Assembly (NCBI RefSeq): GCF_008831285.2
Contig: NC_045150.1
Coordinates: forward strand, 6,338,001 to 6,402,000
From: Nymphaea colorata
Lineage: Eukaryota; Streptophyta; Magnoliopsida; Nymphaeales; Nymphaeaceae
DNA: 64,000 nt
Direction of reading: 5' to 3'
Numbering within the stretch: position 1 is the first letter of the stretch; every line of letters begins with the position of its first letter. The notes under the pieces were generated by a model. The model did no database searches. It was not told the DNA's origin and saw only the letters and a list, made by a program, of their open reading frames with translations. This document shows, one piece after another, positions 61,701 to 64,000 of the stretch. The position numbers were made by a program, and so were the translations under genes.

Positions 61701-62254
61701 TGGTGTCAAGTGACAGGGATCAGTGTGCTTTTAATCAATGCAAGAGCACCATGCCATGGCTTGCCATTCCATTCAACAGCAAATCCAGGCATGAGCTCTT
61801 TAGGATCTTCAATATCAAGGCAATTCCTGCATTGGTCTTCATTGGCCCAAAAGGGGAACCATACGGCACTGATGGGCGGGAGATGATCACATGCCATGGA
61901 GCCAATGCGTTCCCATTCACAGAGGAGAGGGCCGTAGAGTTGGGTGCTGCTGTGGAAAGGGAAAAGGAGGGACTAGCTGATCAAGTTAAGGACCAAAAAC
62001 ACAAGCATCTGCTGAAGCTTGACATGAGAAAGGCCTTCATCTGCAATGGGTGTCGAAAGGAAGGAAGGTTCTGGTCATTCTGCTGTAGAATATGTAATTT
62101 TGACCTTCATCCGGATTGTGTCATGGAAGAGAACGAGACGAAGATCAAAAAAGAAGGAAGAAATGAGATATGCATACCTGCAACTAAATCAGGAATTCAG
62201 GAATTCCACTTCACAACTACTACCTTCAGAGCAATATCTAACCAATCCTCCTGA
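58772..62254 (+). CDS. NRX2-like: Nucleoredoxin, NRX2-like (two thioredoxin-like domains plus DC1 finger)
   Basis: Three exons, 58772-58840, 60557-61033 and 61556-62254, all phase 0, total 1245 nt and 414 aa. Nucleoredoxins are cytosolic/nuclear thiol oxidoreductases of the thioredoxin superfamily. Exon 1 encodes PEGLEFVLSHEGE, the usual lead-in. Exon 2 holds thioredoxin-like domain 1 with VCLFFSAHWCRPCRNFTPQL (WCRPC at 42-46), IFISFDKDE and PWLALPF. Exon 3 holds domain 2 with GLYFAANWSPPCKYFTSQL (residues 201-205 WSPPC, first catalytic Cys replaced by Ser), PWLAIPF and IPALVFIGPKGE. It then has a C1-like zinc finger (about 331-370: HKH, CNGC, CCRIC, HPDC). The tail of about 40 residues after the finger is longer than I would expect. 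The ATG at 58772 follows a CT-rich leader. Intron 1 (1.7 kb) contains a MITE-like copy and an unexplained open frame. Confidence 0.92.
58951..59155. mobile_element. MITE-like short element, copy J, in nucleoredoxin intron 1
   Basis: TCAGAGGCGGAGCTATATGTG, GGGCAGATGCGCACACAGCCC core, AATGCCCCTAAATCG, ending near TTCTGCCTTCAC. The termini and order match the family. Confidence 0.55.
59517..59726 (+). other. Exon-like open frame inside nucleoredoxin intron 1
   Basis: After an acceptor-like CTGTCAACCTGAGAACAG, 69 codons stay open to a TAA-type stop, reading ADPYQIMPIDLPSVSTEALG, SSLEFTKARELKSEKPSLI and SLQRCLVQLKFSDRIRCLRN in order. The composition looks like real protein, but I do not recognise the family. 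Including it in the nucleoredoxin would end the protein before its active sites. It may be a captured gene fragment, an alternative terminal exon or a separate gene's last exon. Confidence 0.3.
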
Positions 62255-64000
62255 ACCCCAGGTATAAGCCACAATATCACTAATTTGTTAGATGGATAGT
62301 AGCTAAAATATTGATATAGTTCTCAAATCTCCTTAATTTCAAATTTCGTTTTTGACATGGGGCTACATGTGGAGCCTACACTCACGGTCTCAAAGTGCCA
62401 GCCAGTCTGTGTCAAATAGCCAATATTCCTTTACTGTATATTAACCCCTTCTGCTGTCTTGTTTGTTCTTTCAGGTTCCCAGTTTAGGATTCAATCATAA
62501 TATGCGATCCAACACTTAGGCAGATGTTTTCTTCCTGCTTTATATTATGATGGGCACACCATATATGTCTCACTTGACAGCAAATTGCTTGTCATTGCAC
62601 ATATTCTGTAATAATCCACACGAATTAGTCTACAGTTTAAATCCAAAATAATTTTCAAAATGAACTCTTCAAAAACAATTTAAGCAAATATCTAAATTGA
62701 TCTTAAAAACACATTTCAGATAATGTCTTGAAAACCATTTTCCAATTTCTTACTTTAGGCCTAATGATGAAGACTTAGATCTGGAGGCACCAAACCAATC
62801 GTCATTTTCCAGAGTCCCTTTCAAATTGCTTACTTTCAAGCCCAATATTAATAATTCACCGAAATGACCATTTGAATGAATTTACATTTCCAAATAGGCC
62901 ATGCCATGCGCATTTCATTCTCCCATTTAGATTTTAGTATAATAATTTAATATCTTGTTTTCACAAGAGGGAAATTGTAAATTACATCTAAAAGAACAAG
63001 GTCTAAATGACAAGTCCCATCACGGTCGTTACTTGTTTTAACACATGGCTTCAAATTTTCCTCCAAGACAATTGAATATGGAACTTGCATTTATTTTAAA
63101 CGACAGTTCCGAAAAGGTTTCAGAACTTCACTTTATGAAAAGAAGTTTGTAAGCGGCCTCCATTTTGAAAATGTAAGACTTGAGTAGCAGAACTCATCCT
63201 CTTCAATATAAGGTTTGGCCACATGCAGTGCCCTTACTAGGGGTAACCAAACTAAAGTCTAAAGCTAATGTTGATATATTCAATATGTATTATGGTATTC
63301 GTTTCGTCCAAAAGAGTGTGGGTACTTGATCAATTTGTCCAAATAAGTTGATGAAATACATTCAACATAAATCTAACATGTATACCGGTTTTCCAAACAT
63401 ATTGTTTTTACCTTTGCTGGAAGTGAGTCTATCAAAAATCTCTTGACACATCATGTCTTTTTAATAAGTAGATAGGCATGTTCATTTGCTTCTCTCAACT
63501 TACGCTTCTAGATCGTAAATGAACTAAAAAAAAAATACATTTTTAGTTCAAGGAGATGTCCCCTTTGACAGGTCTTGACAGTTTGACCAGAATGGACCTT
63601 AAATTTGGACATCCTTAGCTAACTATGACATGGCTCATATGAGACAAGGCCCATTCTTGCCAAGAAATACGCAATGCTGTGTGTGGATCAGGCTTTAGAA
63701 AATGTTGGACTTCAGGAAACACATGGTACCATAAAAATTAATTACTAGTTTAAACTTAGCAAGAGGTTTTAACCAAACCCTGTGAAGACACATTAAATCC
63801 GTATCATGACATGATTCTATCTTCAAGCGATTGATTAAGGATGCACAATTCAAATTAAAAATTAACAAGCAAACACCGAAAGGAGACCTGTAGTTCTGGA
63901 AAAAAGATAATGCGGTGATTTTCAGGGCAATAATGCATCACTTCTCCTCAGCCTAGCGTGAGCACACTTTGGCAGAAAATCTCAAGCTTGAGTGCTCCTA
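62255..64000. other. Nucleoredoxin 3' region and intergenic DNA; nothing recognised
   Basis: AT-rich, no open frame of note on either strand, no clear repeat or RNA gene. The nucleoredoxin 3' UTR should occupy the first few hundred bases, but no clear polyadenylation signal was picked out. Confidence 0.45.

Overview
This is nuclear DNA of a flowering plant. It is AT-rich, its genes are split by AT-rich introns with plant-type GT..AG junctions, and it is full of plant Ty1/copia, Ty3/gypsy, CACTA and hAT-like remnants and long (TA)n/(CT)n microsatellites. The species cannot be fixed from sequence alone. Four host genes were assembled by hand from exon phases and family resemblance. No transcript data were available, so every junction is a prediction.

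Layout. 1-6.4 kb: minus-strand gene for an R3HCC1L-like protein with an RRM-like fold; four exons and the start codon are visible, the 3' exons were not found. 6.7-18.4 kb: gene-poor DNA with MITE-like copies, CACTA ends, a 360-bp tandem duplication, microsatellites and a possible solo LTR. 18.4-22.4 kb: complete six-exon minus-strand gene for an aluminium-activated malate transporter (ALMT)-family anion channel, 523 aa. 22.4-28.2 kb: gene-free, with a 415-bp TIR element, more MITE-like copies and microsatellites. 28.2-32 kb: mosaic of decayed transposons (copia gag, CACTA transposase-associated domain, gypsy gag knuckle). 32-37.4 kb: mostly featureless, with a long (TA)n tract. 37.4-40.6 kb: decayed minus-strand copia element with integrase, reverse transcriptase, RNase H, primer-binding site and one 365-bp LTR. 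40.6-41.3 kb: unrecognised open frames. 42.9-56.4 kb: complete 14-exon plus-strand nicalin gene, 566 aa, whose 4.4-kb intron 11 carries a hAT-like element with intact 8-bp target duplication and a gypsy remnant. 58.8-62.25 kb: three-exon plus-strand nucleoredoxin gene (NRX2-like), 414 aa. 62.3-64 kb: nothing recognised.

The host genes look functionally unrelated: an ER membrane-complex subunit (nicalin), an anion channel (ALMT), a thiol oxidoreductase (nucleoredoxin) and a putative nucleic-acid-binding protein. There is no sign of a cluster or operon-like logic. I did not find a convincing undescribed system. The most unusual items are the CGATACG-palindrome hAT-like element, the nicalin splice donor that runs straight into a microsatellite, a dispersed short element family with a GGGCAATTGCCC core, the Cys-to-Ser change in the second thioredoxin site of the nucleoredoxin, and an unexplained exon-like open frame inside its first intron.
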